Part shown: positions 1-8,708 of the stretch, one piece after another
Layout: every line of letters begins with the position of its first letter
Position numbering within the stretch: the stretch's first letter is position 1
From: an uncultured bacterium
Lineage (GTDB): Bacteria > Verrucomicrobiota > Kiritimatiellia > RFP12 > UBA3636
Direction: 5' to 3'
Length of the DNA stretch: 43,671 nucleotides
Assembly: GCA_902761575.1 (NCBI GenBank)
Contig: CACWKU010000003.1
Coordinates: 1-43,671, forward strand
Made by a program: the position numbers and the translations under genes
The notes under the pieces: model-generated
Databases searched by the model: none
Seen by the model: only the letters and a program-made list of their open reading frames with translations
Told to the model about the DNA's origin: nothing

Positions 1-688
1 AGCCGGGCTTCGCCTCGAGCGTGGCCGTGCCGAGAAGCCAGACCAGGCCCGCGGAGTCGCCATCGCCGCCGTTTCCGCCCGCGAAGCCGGAGGCGCCGTT
101 CTTGTCGAAGGTGTCGGGGTCGTTCGGAACCGTATCCTCCACGAGCGCCATGTAGCCGATGCCGCCCTTGCCGCCCGCGCCGCCGATGCCGGCGCCCGCG
201 CCGCCGCCGCCGTTGCCGCCCTTGCCGCCGCGACCGGCGCGGCTCGTGTCGCTTTCGCCGTCGCCGTTGCCGTCGACGAAGGACCCGCCGATCGCCCGGC
301 CGCGGACCTCGCCGTCCGAGGCGTCGCCGCCGACGGCGCGGACCGCGCCGGGGCCGGTGACGACGAGCGTCGAGCCCGACGGGCAGAGGATGCCCGCGCC
401 GCCGCCGGGACCGCCCTGGTCCGCATTGGTGCCGCTGGCGCGGAGCGTGCAGTTTTCGCGCACGTAGATCACGACCTCCGCGCCGGGGGCGACGGCGAGG
501 CCGGACCGGCCGTCGTAGGCGCCCGCGAACGAGACGTCGTTCGTGACGAAGTAGACCGTGCCGTCCGCGAGCGGCTGCGTGGCGTCGTAGGACGCATCGA
601 GCCAGGCCGTGGTCGTGAAGCCGGCCCGCGCGGCGCCGGCGGCGCCGGCGAGAAGCGCCAGCGCAAGGGCTTTGATCGGAAGTTGCAT
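1..688 (-). CDS. Secreted glycine-rich surface protein, partial (C-terminus beyond window)
   Basis: The protein starts at 688 with a signal peptide (MQLPIKALALALLAGAAGAARA) that ends in an AxA-type cleavage site. About 100 residues follow with a DGTVYFV...GAEVVIYV...STLVVTG pattern suggesting beta-strand turns, and then the sequence becomes a glycine-rich tract (GGKGGNGGGG...). The frame is still open at base 1, so at least 229 residues are encoded. The same pattern recurs in the protein starting at 43151 (DGVVYMV...ATAVIYI...STLVITG), so the two are paralogues that leave the window in opposite directions. Such proteins are probably exported adhesin-like or matrix proteins. I recognise no named family, and the function is unknown. 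A 19-bp-spacer MerR-type promoter lies immediately upstream (697-727) and would give an almost leaderless transcript. Confidence 0.75.
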   Translation of the reverse strand, partial: MQLPIKALALALLAGAAGAARAGFTTTAWLDASYDATQPLADGTVYFVTNDVSFAGAYDGRSGLAVAPGAEVVIYVRENCTLRASGTNADQGGPGGGAGILCPSGSTLVVTGPGAVRAVGGDASDGEVRGRAIGGSFVDGNGDGESDTSRAGRGGKGGNGGGGAGAGIGGAGGKGGIGYMALVEDTVPNDPDTFDKNGASGFAGGNGGDGDSAGLVWLLGTATLEAKPG

Positions 689-696
689 GGGCGGGG

Positions 697-727
697 ATTC
701 TACATCCTGAAGCGCGCTTCAAGTCAA
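697..727 (-). promoter_or_regulatory. MerR-type promoter with 19-bp spacer, for the glycine-rich protein
   Basis: On the minus strand TTGACT (727-722) and TAGAAT (702-697) are separated by exactly 19 bp that contain the dyad TGAAGCGCGCTTCA. The 19-bp spacer with an operator between the boxes is the classical arrangement for MerR-family activators. The predicted transcript start (about 690) is two bases from the ATG at 688. Confidence 0.75.
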
Positions 728-738
728 GGAAAATCTCC

Positions 739-770
739 GCCGTGGCGGGGACTCCCCTCCCCTGCCCCGC
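739..770. repeat. Imperfect REP-like palindrome (GTGGCGGGG ... CCCCGCC)
   Basis: GCCGTGGCGGGG is followed after a C-rich loop by CCCCGCCC. It is a degenerate member of the palindrome family seen perfectly at 8664, 16132 and 31745. Its closest relative is at 33606, which also borders a MerR-type promoter. It lies between the stop of E1 (824) and the promoter at 697-727. Confidence 0.45.
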
Positions 771-823
771 CCTACCCTGTCCCGTCACGTCCCCAGCACC
801 TCGCCGCGCGCGGCGCCCGGGGG

Positions 824-3800
824 CTAGCGCAGCTCCTGGGAGAGGCGGATGTCGGTGACGACGGGGACGTCGGGCGTGAGGTCGACGGTGATGCGCTCCT
901 GGACGAGGGCGTTGCCGAAGAAGTCGTTCCGCTTGTCGCCCACCTCGAGGTTTGTGTCGAGCGTGATGGTCACGACGGCGGTGCGCCCGTCCGGGGCGAC
1001 GTCGAGGCCGAACGACATGGTCGGTTCGTGGAGCGCAATCATGTGCAGCCCGGTCATCGCGTTGCGGTTGATGAGCTTGTCCGCGCCGCCGAGCTCGTGC
1101 AGGTTCAGCTCTCCGTCAGGGCCCATCACGGGGGCGTGCATGATGGCCTGGACGAGGTCTCCGGGGCCGCTCTGGTTCATCAGCACCGAGAGGGCCTTCC
1201 GGGCCTTGGCGTCGGGCACGGCCGTCCGGAAGGCGTCGATCACGACCCTGTGCTGGTCGGGCCCGGTCAGGCCGCCGACGTTGGTGCCGTGGAGATACTT
1301 CGTGCCGTTGATGGTGTAGGTCTGGCGCCCCGCGTCGTCCAGCATCGTCTGGAAGATGGACTCGTCGCCGCCCGCGAAGCGCGTCCTTTTCCTTCCGGCG
1401 AAACTGTCGGCGATGTCCTTGCCGAGGAGGCGCGCGAGTTCGCGCTCGAGCGGCCGCAGGCGCGGGTCCCCGAAGTCGAAGTCCTCCCAGTTCCGGAGCT
1501 CCGGCGCGAAGGCGGCGACCTTTTCGGCGGTCTGATCGAGCGGCCTGATTCCATTTTCCCGGGCGGAGGAGAGCGGGAGCTTGACGATGTAGCGCGCCAG
1601 GTAGGCCGCGTTCCTCGGATACATTCCCGTGGCGTGCCGCGCGTAGAGGTTCGCGGCGGCGTTGAGCTCCGATCGGCCGAGCCGGATGCCGTACTCCCCG
1701 GCGGCCGCCTCGACGGCCCGCCTCGCATCGGCGGCGGAGACGTTCCCGAGGGCCTTCTCCACGACCACCGGGGTCGTGGTGGAGGAGCCGTCGAGGGCGA
1801 CGGTCGTCTCCCAGTGGAACCGGAAGGGGAAGCCCTGCGGCTGGGAGTAGCGGATCGTGACCGCGCCGGTCGCCTCGTTCTTCGAGATCTTGTAGGCGAG
1901 CGGCATGTGCTCGGTGCCGATGGGGTTGGCGATGCCGTGCTGCGGCAGGATCTCCAGGATCGGGGGGTGGCCGGCCTGGGAGAGCCCCCGCATCACGGCG
2001 TTCGCCTGCTCGACGTGCACCTTGCCGCAGAGGGCCTCGATCCGGTCGGCGACATGGGCGTTGGCCGCGTCCTGGCCGCTGACGGCGCAGGCGATGGTCT
2101 CGCCGCCGATGACGACGGTGAAGTGGCAGTCCGCCGGGGCGAGGACGTCCTGCCCGTTCGCGAGGTAGGTCGGATTGACCGGGCGCTTCAGGTCGCCGAG
2201 CATGAAGTCGCGCCCGCCCTGCGTGGTCCCGTCGATCTGCTGCATCTTCATCGTGGTGGACTGGATCTCGGCAAGGGGGGCGGGCTTCCTGCCGCCCCGC
2301 ATCGCCGCCACCAGTTCGGCGGCGGTGCAACCGGTCCTGGTCAGCAGATCGTCGTACTTGAGGGCCAGGGCGATCGTGTTGTATTGCTTGGTTCGGTCGT
2401 CGAAGGCGCGGGAAACCTCTCGCGACGAGGCGTTCGGCGGAAGGCGGAGGTCCGGGGTGAGCAGCGCGTTGAGATTCGTGCGGTCGAGCCGGCCGGCGGC
2501 CTTGAGCCGGGCCACTTCGTCGTAGTGCCGGAGGACGCGCGCGAGGACGGCCGCGTTGCCGACGACGTTGGTCCCTTCGTGCTGCCCGAGCTCCGTCGTC
2601 GCCGGCTCGAGGGCCCGGAACGCGGCATACACGACCTGGCGGCGGGCGGGCGGCAGCGCGAGTATCGTGCCGAGGCAGCCGGAGCCGTTGCCGCGCACGA
2701 AGAAGTTCGTCGCGTCGTTGTCCAGGACGCCGAAGATCTTTTCGGGGTCGGGCTCGTCGAGATTCGCGTCCGGGCGGATGGCCAGGTCCTGGAAGAGGAA
2801 CGTCTCGTAGCCCAGCTTGGCATCCGGATGCACGAACGAGCGGCTGGCGTTCGACTTGGTGGGGGTGTCGTAGGCCCGCCGGTTCGCGACGTCGGCGGAG
2901 AGGCCGGCGTACCACTCGGCGAACCGGTCCATCAGGGCGAGGCCGGAGCGGAAGGCCTCGACGCTCCCGGTGAAGCGCCCGCCGTACTGGAAGAGCCGGT
3001 GCGCCTTGCTCCGGTGGTCGAGGACGGCGGCGAGCGCGTCCGCGTCGGAGACGTTCGTCGCGGCGGCCCTGTAGAGCAGGAACGCCTTGAAGAGGTCCGG
3101 CACCTCGGACGGATGGTAGCCGGCCGCAAGCGCGCGCGCGGTGCCGCCGACGGCCTCGAAGTCGGCGCGTTCGCGGGGCTCGGTGAAGAGGGTGCGGACG
3201 AGCATGGGGTTGATTTCCGCGAACGGGTTGATCGCCGTGTCGGACGAGAAGTGCCGGAACGACTCCATGGCCATGGAGTCCAGGTTTTCCGTCCGGTCGA
3301 ACTGGTCGGACTCGTACTCCGCCTGCACCTCCGGACGTGCGTAGAACGCGTCGAGAAGGCGTTCCAGTCCGGGTCGCGCGCGGACGGCGAGGATCTGGAC
3401 GATGATCTCGGGCCCGTCGACGTCGTCCGGCCCGATGTCCTCCTTGCCGGCCAGCATTCCGACCGAAATCTCCCGGATCGCCGCCCCGATCTTCCGCATC
3501 TCGCCTTGGATCAGCGGCGTCGGCGCGTTGTCGCGGAGCAGTCCCTCGAGCGTGTCCAGATCGATCTTCCGCCGCGTCTCCTCGACGAGGCGGGCGACGT
3601 CGACGATTTCGACTTTCTCGAGGGAGAAGAGAACCATCTTGATCTCGTCGGCCGTCTCGCGGGAAAGCCGGAGCGCGTCGACCTGCTCGAAACCGCGCGC
3701 GAGCTCGGCGACGGTTGCGTCCGCCAGGTCCATGAACGCCGCCTCGAACGCCTCGTCCGTGTCGAACGCCTTCTTGCCTTCGAGGATGTCCGACATGAGC

Positions 3801-5545
3801 TGCTGGGCCTTTTTCTCAAGCGGCTTGACGAGGCCCCAGTTGGAGTTCAGGACGACCTGGGTCGTGACGCCGAGCCGCTCGGCGACGTTCCGGATCGCCC
3901 GGTCCTTGGCGGCTTCCACGAGCGGAAGCGCCTTGCAGTAGAGTCCGGTCAGGAGCTCGATCGTCTGCCTGTGTTCGGCGACGATCCTCGTCGCGTCGGC
4001 CGGGGCTCGCGCCTCCGTCATGCGCCGGAGGAAGTCCGGGTGGCGCGCATTCAGGGCGTGCACCGCGTCCATTACGCTGTCCGTGTCGCCGCCCCGGGCG
4101 CGGATGAACTTCTTGAATTCGTCGGCGAGGATTCGATTGGCTCCTCCTTTGAGGGCGCCCGTCAGGAATTGTTCGGCGATGGCGTCCGCGGAGAGCCGCT
4201 TCGTATCCTTTTCACGTTCGTTCAGGAAGATGCCGCACAATTTCTCGTTTGTCGCCAGGATTATCAGATTCGCATTGGCGGGCATGGCCGTCTCGCCCAG
4301 ACGGCTGCGTAGCGCATCCCTCGCCGTCTCCGCCAGTTTCCGATGCGCAGGCATCAGAAGATCGGAGTTGCTGGCCAGCGAATCCCTTACGAAGCTGTTG
4401 TATTGCCTGTTGGACGTGGCCGGGACGTAGGCCAGCTCGGTAACGCGCACGGAGGCCGGTTGCTTGGCGGCCATCGCCACGAGGACGCGGTTGGCGCGGA
4501 TCGCGTCCGGCGTGGCATCCGCGGGGAGGGCGAGCAGCTCCTTCGCAAGGTCGAACGCGTCCTGGGCCGTCAGGCGGTTCGCCACCGAAAGCGTGGCGTA
4601 GTCGGACACGCCGCGGCTGTAGAGGCACTGGATCGCGAGCGCCCGCGCCTTCCGGCCGAACGCCGGGTCGTTCGGCAGATTCGCCAGGAACGACTGCCGC
4701 GCCTCGCGCGTCGCGAGCGCGCGATACTGGCTGACGACCTCCCGTTCCGCCGGGCGCACGGCCTTCGTCGGGTCGGAGAAGCGGACGATCAGGTTCTCGA
4801 GGCGTTCGACGAACTGTTTCTCGCTCAGGCCGGTCGGCATCTCGATCGTCGGACCGTTCGGCACCGCGAACTTCGCGGTCGCGAGGACGTTCTCGCGCGG
4901 CCGGTCGTTGCACGTCGCCAGAATCGCCTCGAGCTGCGCCTTCGCCATCGCGAGAACCTTGGGACGGTCTTCGGTGGGCACGAAGTCGGCGGCGTCCGAC
5001 ACGACTTGCGAGAAGCGGGCGATGTCCTCGTCCATGTAGACCGTGCGCCGGTCGTCCGCGAGCGCCTGGTTGACGGCGTCGCGCTTCGCCGCGCGCGTGG
5101 CCTTCGTCTCCGGATCGAGGAGCGACTTCGTCCCGACGATGTGCTCCAGATCCCCGTTCGGGCCCCGGGCCCGGTTGATCGCCTGGGCGTTGCGGTCGAG
5201 GATCTCGCGGATCTGCTGCCGGGAGAGCGGCACGACGCTGCGGAAGCGAAGGGTCCGGTCCGACGGGCCGGCCGGCGCGAGGCCGAGCTCCTGGCGGACG
5301 CGGTCGATCTCCTCCTGCCCGACGCCGTGCTGCGAGAGCGCCTTGACGAGCGACTGCTTGATCGCGATCACCTCGGCGTGGGAGATCTTCTCGTTGTTCT
5401 TCGACGTGCGGTCGACGTGGTTGTTCATCTTCGCGAGCTTGGTTTCGCTCGCGAGCTTCACCTCGCCGGCGTTGTACTTGCCGGACGAGATGTCCTGGAA
5501 CTGCTGGAGGGAGATGTTGACTTTGGCGAGGTTGATGGAGGCCAT
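824..5545 (-). CDS. E1: giant effector candidate, paralogue of E8 (1573 aa)
   Basis: The start at 5545 opens with MASINLAKVNISLQQFQDIS, which closely matches the opening of E8 (31568). Similarity runs through about 130 residues (NAGEV, N-HV, RVR-ELGL, L-RQQ-REILDR) and more weakly to about residue 350. This conserved start is likely a secretion/chaperone-binding module. There is no signal peptide or membrane segment. The middle is alpha-helical and resembles nothing I can name. Near residue 1400 begins a C-terminal module (F-TMLDDAGRQTYTING) that is related to the ends of E5 and E8. The gene lies 140 bp behind the SopB-like E2 with no clear promoter of its own, so co-transcription is likely. 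The Shine-Dalgarno is weak. I call it a type III effector from context; the biochemical function is unknown. Confidence 0.8.
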   Translation of the reverse strand: MASINLAKVNISLQQFQDISSGKYNAGEVKLASETKLAKMNNHVDRTSKNNEKISHAEVIAIKQSLVKALSQHGVGQEEIDRVRQELGLAPAGPSDRTLRFRSVVPLSRQQIREILDRNAQAINRARGPNGDLEHIVGTKSLLDPETKATRAAKRDAVNQALADDRRTVYMDEDIARFSQVVSDAADFVPTEDRPKVLAMAKAQLEAILATCNDRPRENVLATAKFAVPNGPTIEMPTGLSEKQFVERLENLIVRFSDPTKAVRPAEREVVSQYRALATREARQSFLANLPNDPAFGRKARALAIQCLYSRGVSDYATLSVANRLTAQDAFDLAKELLALPADATPDAIRANRVLVAMAAKQPASVRVTELAYVPATSNRQYNSFVRDSLASNSDLLMPAHRKLAETARDALRSRLGETAMPANANLIILATNEKLCGIFLNEREKDTKRLSADAIAEQFLTGALKGGANRILADEFKKFIRARGGDTDSVMDAVHALNARHPDFLRRMTEARAPADATRIVAEHRQTIELLTGLYCKALPLVEAAKDRAIRNVAERLGVTTQVVLNSNWGLVKPLEKKAQQLMSDILEGKKAFDTDEAFEAAFMDLADATVAELARGFEQVDALRLSRETADEIKMVLFSLEKVEIVDVARLVEETRRKIDLDTLEGLLRDNAPTPLIQGEMRKIGAAIREISVGMLAGKEDIGPDDVDGPEIIVQILAVRARPGLERLLDAFYARPEVQAEYESDQFDRTENLDSMAMESFRHFSSDTAINPFAEINPMLVRTLFTEPRERADFEAVGGTARALAAGYHPSEVPDLFKAFLLYRAAATNVSDADALAAVLDHRSKAHRLFQYGGRFTGSVEAFRSGLALMDRFAEWYAGLSADVANRRAYDTPTKSNASRSFVHPDAKLGYETFLFQDLAIRPDANLDEPDPEKIFGVLDNDATNFFVRGNGSGCLGTILALPPARRQVVYAAFRALEPATTELGQHEGTNVVGNAAVLARVLRHYDEVARLKAAGRLDRTNLNALLTPDLRLPPNASSREVSRAFDDRTKQYNTIALALKYDDLLTRTGCTAAELVAAMRGGRKPAPLAEIQSTTMKMQQIDGTTQGGRDFMLGDLKRPVNPTYLANGQDVLAPADCHFTVVIGGETIACAVSGQDAANAHVADRIEALCGKVHVEQANAVMRGLSQAGHPPILEILPQHGIANPIGTEHMPLAYKISKNEATGAVTIRYSQPQGFPFRFHWETTVALDGSSTTTPVVVEKALGNVSAADARRAVEAAAGEYGIRLGRSELNAAANLYARHATGMYPRNAAYLARYIVKLPLSSARENGIRPLDQTAEKVAAFAPELRNWEDFDFGDPRLRPLERELARLLGKDIADSFAGRKRTRFAGGDESIFQTMLDDAGRQTYTINGTKYLHGTNVGGLTGPDQHRVVIDAFRTAVPDAKARKALSVLMNQSGPGDLVQAIMHAPVMGPDGELNLHELGGADKLINRNAMTGLHMIALHEPTMSFGLDVAPDGRTAVVTITLDTNLEVGDKRNDFFGNALVQERITVDLTPDVPVVTDIRLSQELR

Positions 5546-5553
5546 GGCGAGGC

Positions 5554-5574
5554 TGGAGGTTGGAGGTTGGAGGT
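5554..5574. repeat. Leader tandem repeat, TGGAGGT x3
   Basis: Three perfect head-to-tail copies of a 7-bp unit lie just 5' of the E1 start codon. Comparable 7-8 bp triplications with other units sit in the leaders of E4, E5, E8 and the small ORF at 16618. Confidence 0.85.
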
Positions 5575-5685
5575 GAGAAATGAGAGGCTAGTGGTCGACG
5601 GTTAGCGGGGAGGTCGTGCAGGTGCCGTCCACGTCGACCGTGCACGTCCATGGGTCCCCGTCCCTTCCCGCCCCGCAGGGGCGCG

Positions 5686-7896
5686 TCAGACGCTCACGTG
5701 GTCCGAGCCGCCGCGGTGGAACTCGCGGTATTCCTGGCCGCCGAGGCGCTCGGCGACGGAATCGACGCGGCCCGTCTTGAAGCCCGCGATGCCGGTGTTC
5801 ATCTTCTGGATCTCGAAGTTGCCGCCCTCCAGCGCGATCGAGCGCAGGAGGCCCTGCTGCGCCTTCGTGAGCGGCGCGCCGGGCTCCGGGATCGGACTGC
5901 CGTTCGCGATCAGCGTGGAGAGGAACTTGCACTCCACGTCCATCTGGCCGGTGCGGTCCTTGCCGCTCTTGCAGTTCCAGCAGGGCACCTCGCCCATGAG
6001 GTTCGCGATCACCGCGATGCGGGCGGCGACCTTGAAGGCGTCGTGGGCGTCGCTCCGCTCGGCCCTGGCGTCCAGCGCCTGGCGGCACTGCGCGAGGAGC
6101 GTGCGGACCGCGCTCTTCTTCTTCAGGTCGGCATCGCTCCGGAGGAACGCGTCGACCCGCGCCTGGAGCGCCGTGAAGGCGGTCTGGTTCATGCGGCTGG
6201 AGAGGTCCCAGCCGCCGGCCGCGTCCGGCGCGATCTTGAAGAGCGTGTTCACGGCGCCCTCGTTGACGCCGAAGTTGAACTTCAGGATGCTCGGCTTGAC
6301 CCGGATCGTCCGCCCCTTGTACTGGAACTCGACGCCGTTGCGCTCCACCGCCTCCCAGGCGGCGGTCTGGTCGGTGAGCATCCGGCGCTCGTCCACGGAG
6401 GAGCCCTTCTTGAAGAGGTGGCGCCCGGTGCCGGGCGTGAGCAGCGAGACCGACGTCATCTCCAGGTCCACGACGGTCTTGCCGTCGTTGCCCGGCTCGG
6501 GCAGCTCGGTGTCGTCGAACTTGGCCAGGAAGGCGGCGATCACCGCCTCTTCGGCGCGGCGGGCGTTGGCGGCGGCGCGCTCGGCGTCGTTGCGGATGCT
6601 CCAGGCGGAGTGCACGCCGTGGCGGACGCCGCGGAACGCGACGGTCTGCGGCCCGCCGGGCTCGCCGACCGCGATGCTCGAGACGGAGAGGTTCACGGCG
6701 TGGTCCGCCGTGGAGCAGTGGCACATGTAGCCGTGGACGCGGGCCGGGTAGCGCGATGCGATGAGGCCGCGGTCGCTGCGGTCGCGGGGATTCTCGCGGC
6801 CGAGCTGCTCGGCGGGCGCGATGACGCTGCGGAGCGAGACGGGGCGGCTGCCGACGGACGAGAGGATGGGCTTGTCGATGGTCTTCCAGGGGCGCTCGTT
6901 GAGGTTCTTCTGGAACCCGGCGTCGACCCGCCGGACCACGTCCGCGGTGCCGATCCTGAAGTTCCGGACGCCCTCCTGCGCCAGCTGCCGCCGGAGCAGG
7001 TTCACGACGAACGGCGCGACGTATTTCTTCGAGGCGTCGTGCGAGAAGCCGGCGATGCTGTCGTTGAACCGCTGGATCACGGCGGTGTCGCCGTAGAGGT
7101 TCGAGATCGCGTGGTCGATCGCCTCCTTCGCCTTGGCATTGCCCGCGCGCTGGGCTTCCTCGGACAGCTCGACCATGGCGTTGGCGGCGGCGTCGCGCCA
7201 GATGTTCTTGTAGTCATCCAGGTTCGCCTCGGCGAGCGGGTTGCCGTCGAGCGTCTCGCGCACCTGGGCGAGCTTGTCGAAGAGGGCCGCGACGAGACTG
7301 TCCACCGCGCTCCGGAAATCCGCCTCCGGGATGCCCTCCGGAACGACGCCGGTGGACTTGAGCCGGACCAGCCGGGCCGCGAGCTCCCCGATGCGGGCGT
7401 GGAAATCGGAGAACTCGGCCTCCGTGAGCGGCATCTCGCCGAGCAGCTGGACGGCGGTTGCGCGCTGCTTGAGGAACTTGTTCACGGCGTTGCCCTTGTC
7501 CGCGAGGAAGAAGTGGGTCACCTCGCTGGGGACGTCCGAGTCGCCGAGGCGGATGTCCGGGGCGCGGTCGCCCGACATCAGCATCTGCGCGCGGAGGACC
7601 TTGGCGGCCTGGATGGCCTCCGTGATCTTCCAGCCCTTGAGCTTCGTCGTCGGGGTGAGCCCGGCGATCGAGACGGCCTGCTGCGCGATGGAGGAGCCGT
7701 AGCGGGCGCTGAGGGCGCGGGTGAAGTCCTTGATCACGGCGGCGCGGACGGTCTTGAGCGATCCGCCGAACGTGCGGGCGAGGAAGCCGAGCCGGTCCTT
7801 TTCCGCCATGATCCCGTTGGAGTCGCGGGTCAGCGAGACCGTCGTGGCCTGGTCCTGGCGTGCCCAGTTCTTGTAGTCGGTGATGGTGAGAGGCAT
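5686..7896 (-). CDS. E2: SopB/IpgD-like phosphoinositide phosphatase effector (736 aa)
   Basis: Near the C-terminus the protein carries CWNCKSGKDRTGQMD, with Cys642 and Arg648 forming the CX5R phosphatase loop. About 100 residues earlier it has FNFGVNEGAVN. Both segments are hallmarks of the SopB/SigD/IpgD family (type III effectors of Salmonella and Shigella), which remove phosphates from phosphoinositides at the host plasma membrane and so drive ruffling and survival signalling. The length is somewhat above the roughly 540-560 residues of the enteric proteins because of a longer N-terminal half. A CesT-type chaperone gene ends 72 bp upstream, matching the sigE-sopB and ipgE-ipgD pairs. The start at 7896 has an AAAGGA ribosome site 6-7 bases upstream. 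A sigma-B-like promoter (7933-7960) lies in the gap. The family assignment is firm; the exact substrate is not known. Confidence 0.93.
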   Translation of the reverse strand: MPLTITDYKNWARQDQATTVSLTRDSNGIMAEKDRLGFLARTFGGSLKTVRAAVIKDFTRALSARYGSSIAQQAVSIAGLTPTTKLKGWKITEAIQAAKVLRAQMLMSGDRAPDIRLGDSDVPSEVTHFFLADKGNAVNKFLKQRATAVQLLGEMPLTEAEFSDFHARIGELAARLVRLKSTGVVPEGIPEADFRSAVDSLVAALFDKLAQVRETLDGNPLAEANLDDYKNIWRDAAANAMVELSEEAQRAGNAKAKEAIDHAISNLYGDTAVIQRFNDSIAGFSHDASKKYVAPFVVNLLRRQLAQEGVRNFRIGTADVVRRVDAGFQKNLNERPWKTIDKPILSSVGSRPVSLRSVIAPAEQLGRENPRDRSDRGLIASRYPARVHGYMCHCSTADHAVNLSVSSIAVGEPGGPQTVAFRGVRHGVHSAWSIRNDAERAAANARRAEEAVIAAFLAKFDDTELPEPGNDGKTVVDLEMTSVSLLTPGTGRHLFKKGSSVDERRMLTDQTAAWEAVERNGVEFQYKGRTIRVKPSILKFNFGVNEGAVNTLFKIAPDAAGGWDLSSRMNQTAFTALQARVDAFLRSDADLKKKSAVRTLLAQCRQALDARAERSDAHDAFKVAARIAVIANLMGEVPCWNCKSGKDRTGQMDVECKFLSTLIANGSPIPEPGAPLTKAQQGLLRSIALEGGNFEIQKMNTGIAGFKTGRVDSVAERLGGQEYREFHRGGSDHVSV

Positions 7897-7932
7897 TTTC
7901 GTTCCTTTCCGTTGTCGGTTCCGGTGCCCTGT

Positions 7933-7960
7933 CTACACGGCAGGCCCCCGGAAGGTTACG
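7933..7960 (-). promoter_or_regulatory. GTAAC-N15-CGTGTAG promoter for E2
   Basis: On the minus strand GTAAC (7959-7955), 15 bp, then CGTGTAG (7939-7933). It lies between the chaperone stop and the E2 start, so the effector can be transcribed separately from its chaperone. Confidence 0.7.
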
Positions 7961-7968
7961 CCCGTTTC

Positions 7969-8487
7969 CTACGGACTGATGATCAGGTTGTCCTTCGCGG
8001 CGTCCCCGCCCGTCCCGGCCTCGCCGGCCTCGGCGTCCTCGCCGGAATCGTCGTCGTCCCCGTCGTCCGCGTCGGGCCCGATGTCCCGCGCGGCGGCGAC
8101 CAGCGCGGCGAAGCGCGCGGCCCACGCGGACTGGAGGTCGACGAAGCGCGCGAAGACCGTCTCCACGGACTCGGGCGTGGCATCGGCGAGCGGCAGCGGG
8201 AAGATGAGGACGACCTCCTCGAGGGCGGCGTTCCAGGAGAGCGTCGCGCCGAAGGTCTCCTGCCAGTAGAAGTTCGCCGCCAGCAGCTCGGTGAAGACGG
8301 CGGCGCGGACCTCCTCGGGGACGGGGCCGAGCGTCGCGACGAAGTCGAGCTCGTTCAGGGCGGCGCGCTCCTGGAGGAGCACCGCGCGCCCGTCGGAAAG
8401 CTCCAGCGTGCAGGCGCGGTTCTCGTCGAGCGAGATCTCGAGCCCGTTCCTCGCGCCGATCTCCTTCAGTATCGAATCGATCTCCAT
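7969..8487 (-). CDS. CesT/Tir-type secretion chaperone, partner of E2 (172 aa)
   Basis: This is a small acidic protein with the alpha-beta layout of class I type III chaperones. It has an N-terminal helix (MEIDSILKEIGARNGLEI), beta strands around DENRACTLELSDG, an LLAAN helix preceding the W-ETFGATLSWN hairpin, and a C-terminal helix (FVDLQSAWAARFAALV). A very acidic tail (DADDGDDDDSGED) follows and ends in LIISP. Such chaperones bind the N-terminal region of one effector in the cytoplasm and keep it ready for export. The gene directly precedes the SopB-like E2, as sigE precedes sopB, although in those pairs the order varies. The start at 8487 has GAGGAA five bases upstream. Confidence in the chaperone fold is high; the pairing is inferred from position. 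Confidence 0.85.
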   Translation of the reverse strand: MEIDSILKEIGARNGLEISLDENRACTLELSDGRAVLLQERAALNELDFVATLGPVPEEVRAAVFTELLAANFYWQETFGATLSWNAALEEVVLIFPLPLADATPESVETVFARFVDLQSAWAARFAALVAAARDIGPDADDGDDDDSGEDAEAGEAGTGGDAAKDNLIISP

Positions 8488-8510
8488 GGGGTTCCTCGTT
8501 TCTGTTCCGT

Positions 8511-8597
8511 CTACGCGCGGGAGGCGAAAGGGCCGCGCGCCGGACCGGTCCGGTCCGACGGGGCCGCGGCGGGGGCGGAAGCTCGCTTGGATTTCAT
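8511..8597 (-). CDS. Possible 28-residue leaderless ORF
   Basis: An ATG at 8597 sits 7-8 bases downstream of the -10 box of the MerR-type promoter at 8605-8635. It opens a 28-codon frame (MKSKRASAPAAAPSDRTGPA...) ending in TAG just before the chaperone ribosome site. The -10 to ATG distance matches the merR gene (33537) and the glycine-rich gene (688). The peptide is basic and proline/alanine-rich with no recognisable family. It could be a translated leader peptide or chance. Confidence 0.3.
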   Translation of the reverse strand: MKSKRASAPAAAPSDRTGPARGPFASRA

Positions 8598-8604
8598 GCG
8601 GGAT

Positions 8605-8635
8605 ATCATACCACTTGGAGCCCGCTCCAAGTCAA
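8605..8635 (-). promoter_or_regulatory. MerR-type promoter of the chaperone-E2-E1 operon
   Basis: TTGACT (8635-8630) and TATGAT (8610-8605) flank a 19-bp spacer with the dyad CTTGGAGCCCGCTCCAAG (minus strand TTGGAGCGGGCTCCAA). Upstream lies the conserved GCGGGCGCGAAAAA element that also precedes the promoters at 18729, 24295 and 31716. Confidence 0.85.
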
Positions 8636-8663
8636 CGGCTTTTTCGCGCCCGCGAACAATGTC

Positions 8664-8697
8664 GCGCCGTGGCGGGGTGCGGACCCCGCCACGGCGC
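8664..8697. repeat. Perfect REP-like palindrome, 15-bp stem
   Basis: The arms 8664-8678 and 8683-8697 (GCGCCGTGGCGGGGT / its exact complement) enclose the 4-base loop GCGG. It lies right after the E3 stop and before the MerR-type promoter. It could terminate E3 transcription, but no U-tract follows on either strand. Confidence 0.8.
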
Positions 8698-8708
8698 GGG
8701 GCGGGCGG

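Noticed and set aside
683-4312. A 1209-codon open frame on the plus strand opposite E1, and similar long frames opposite E2, E3, E5, E6, E7, E8 and the SpoIIE gene
   Set aside because: They are R-, G-, V- and D-rich shadows produced by GC-rich third positions on the other strand. They lack family motifs, ribosome sites and promoters, while the opposing frames carry clear motifs.
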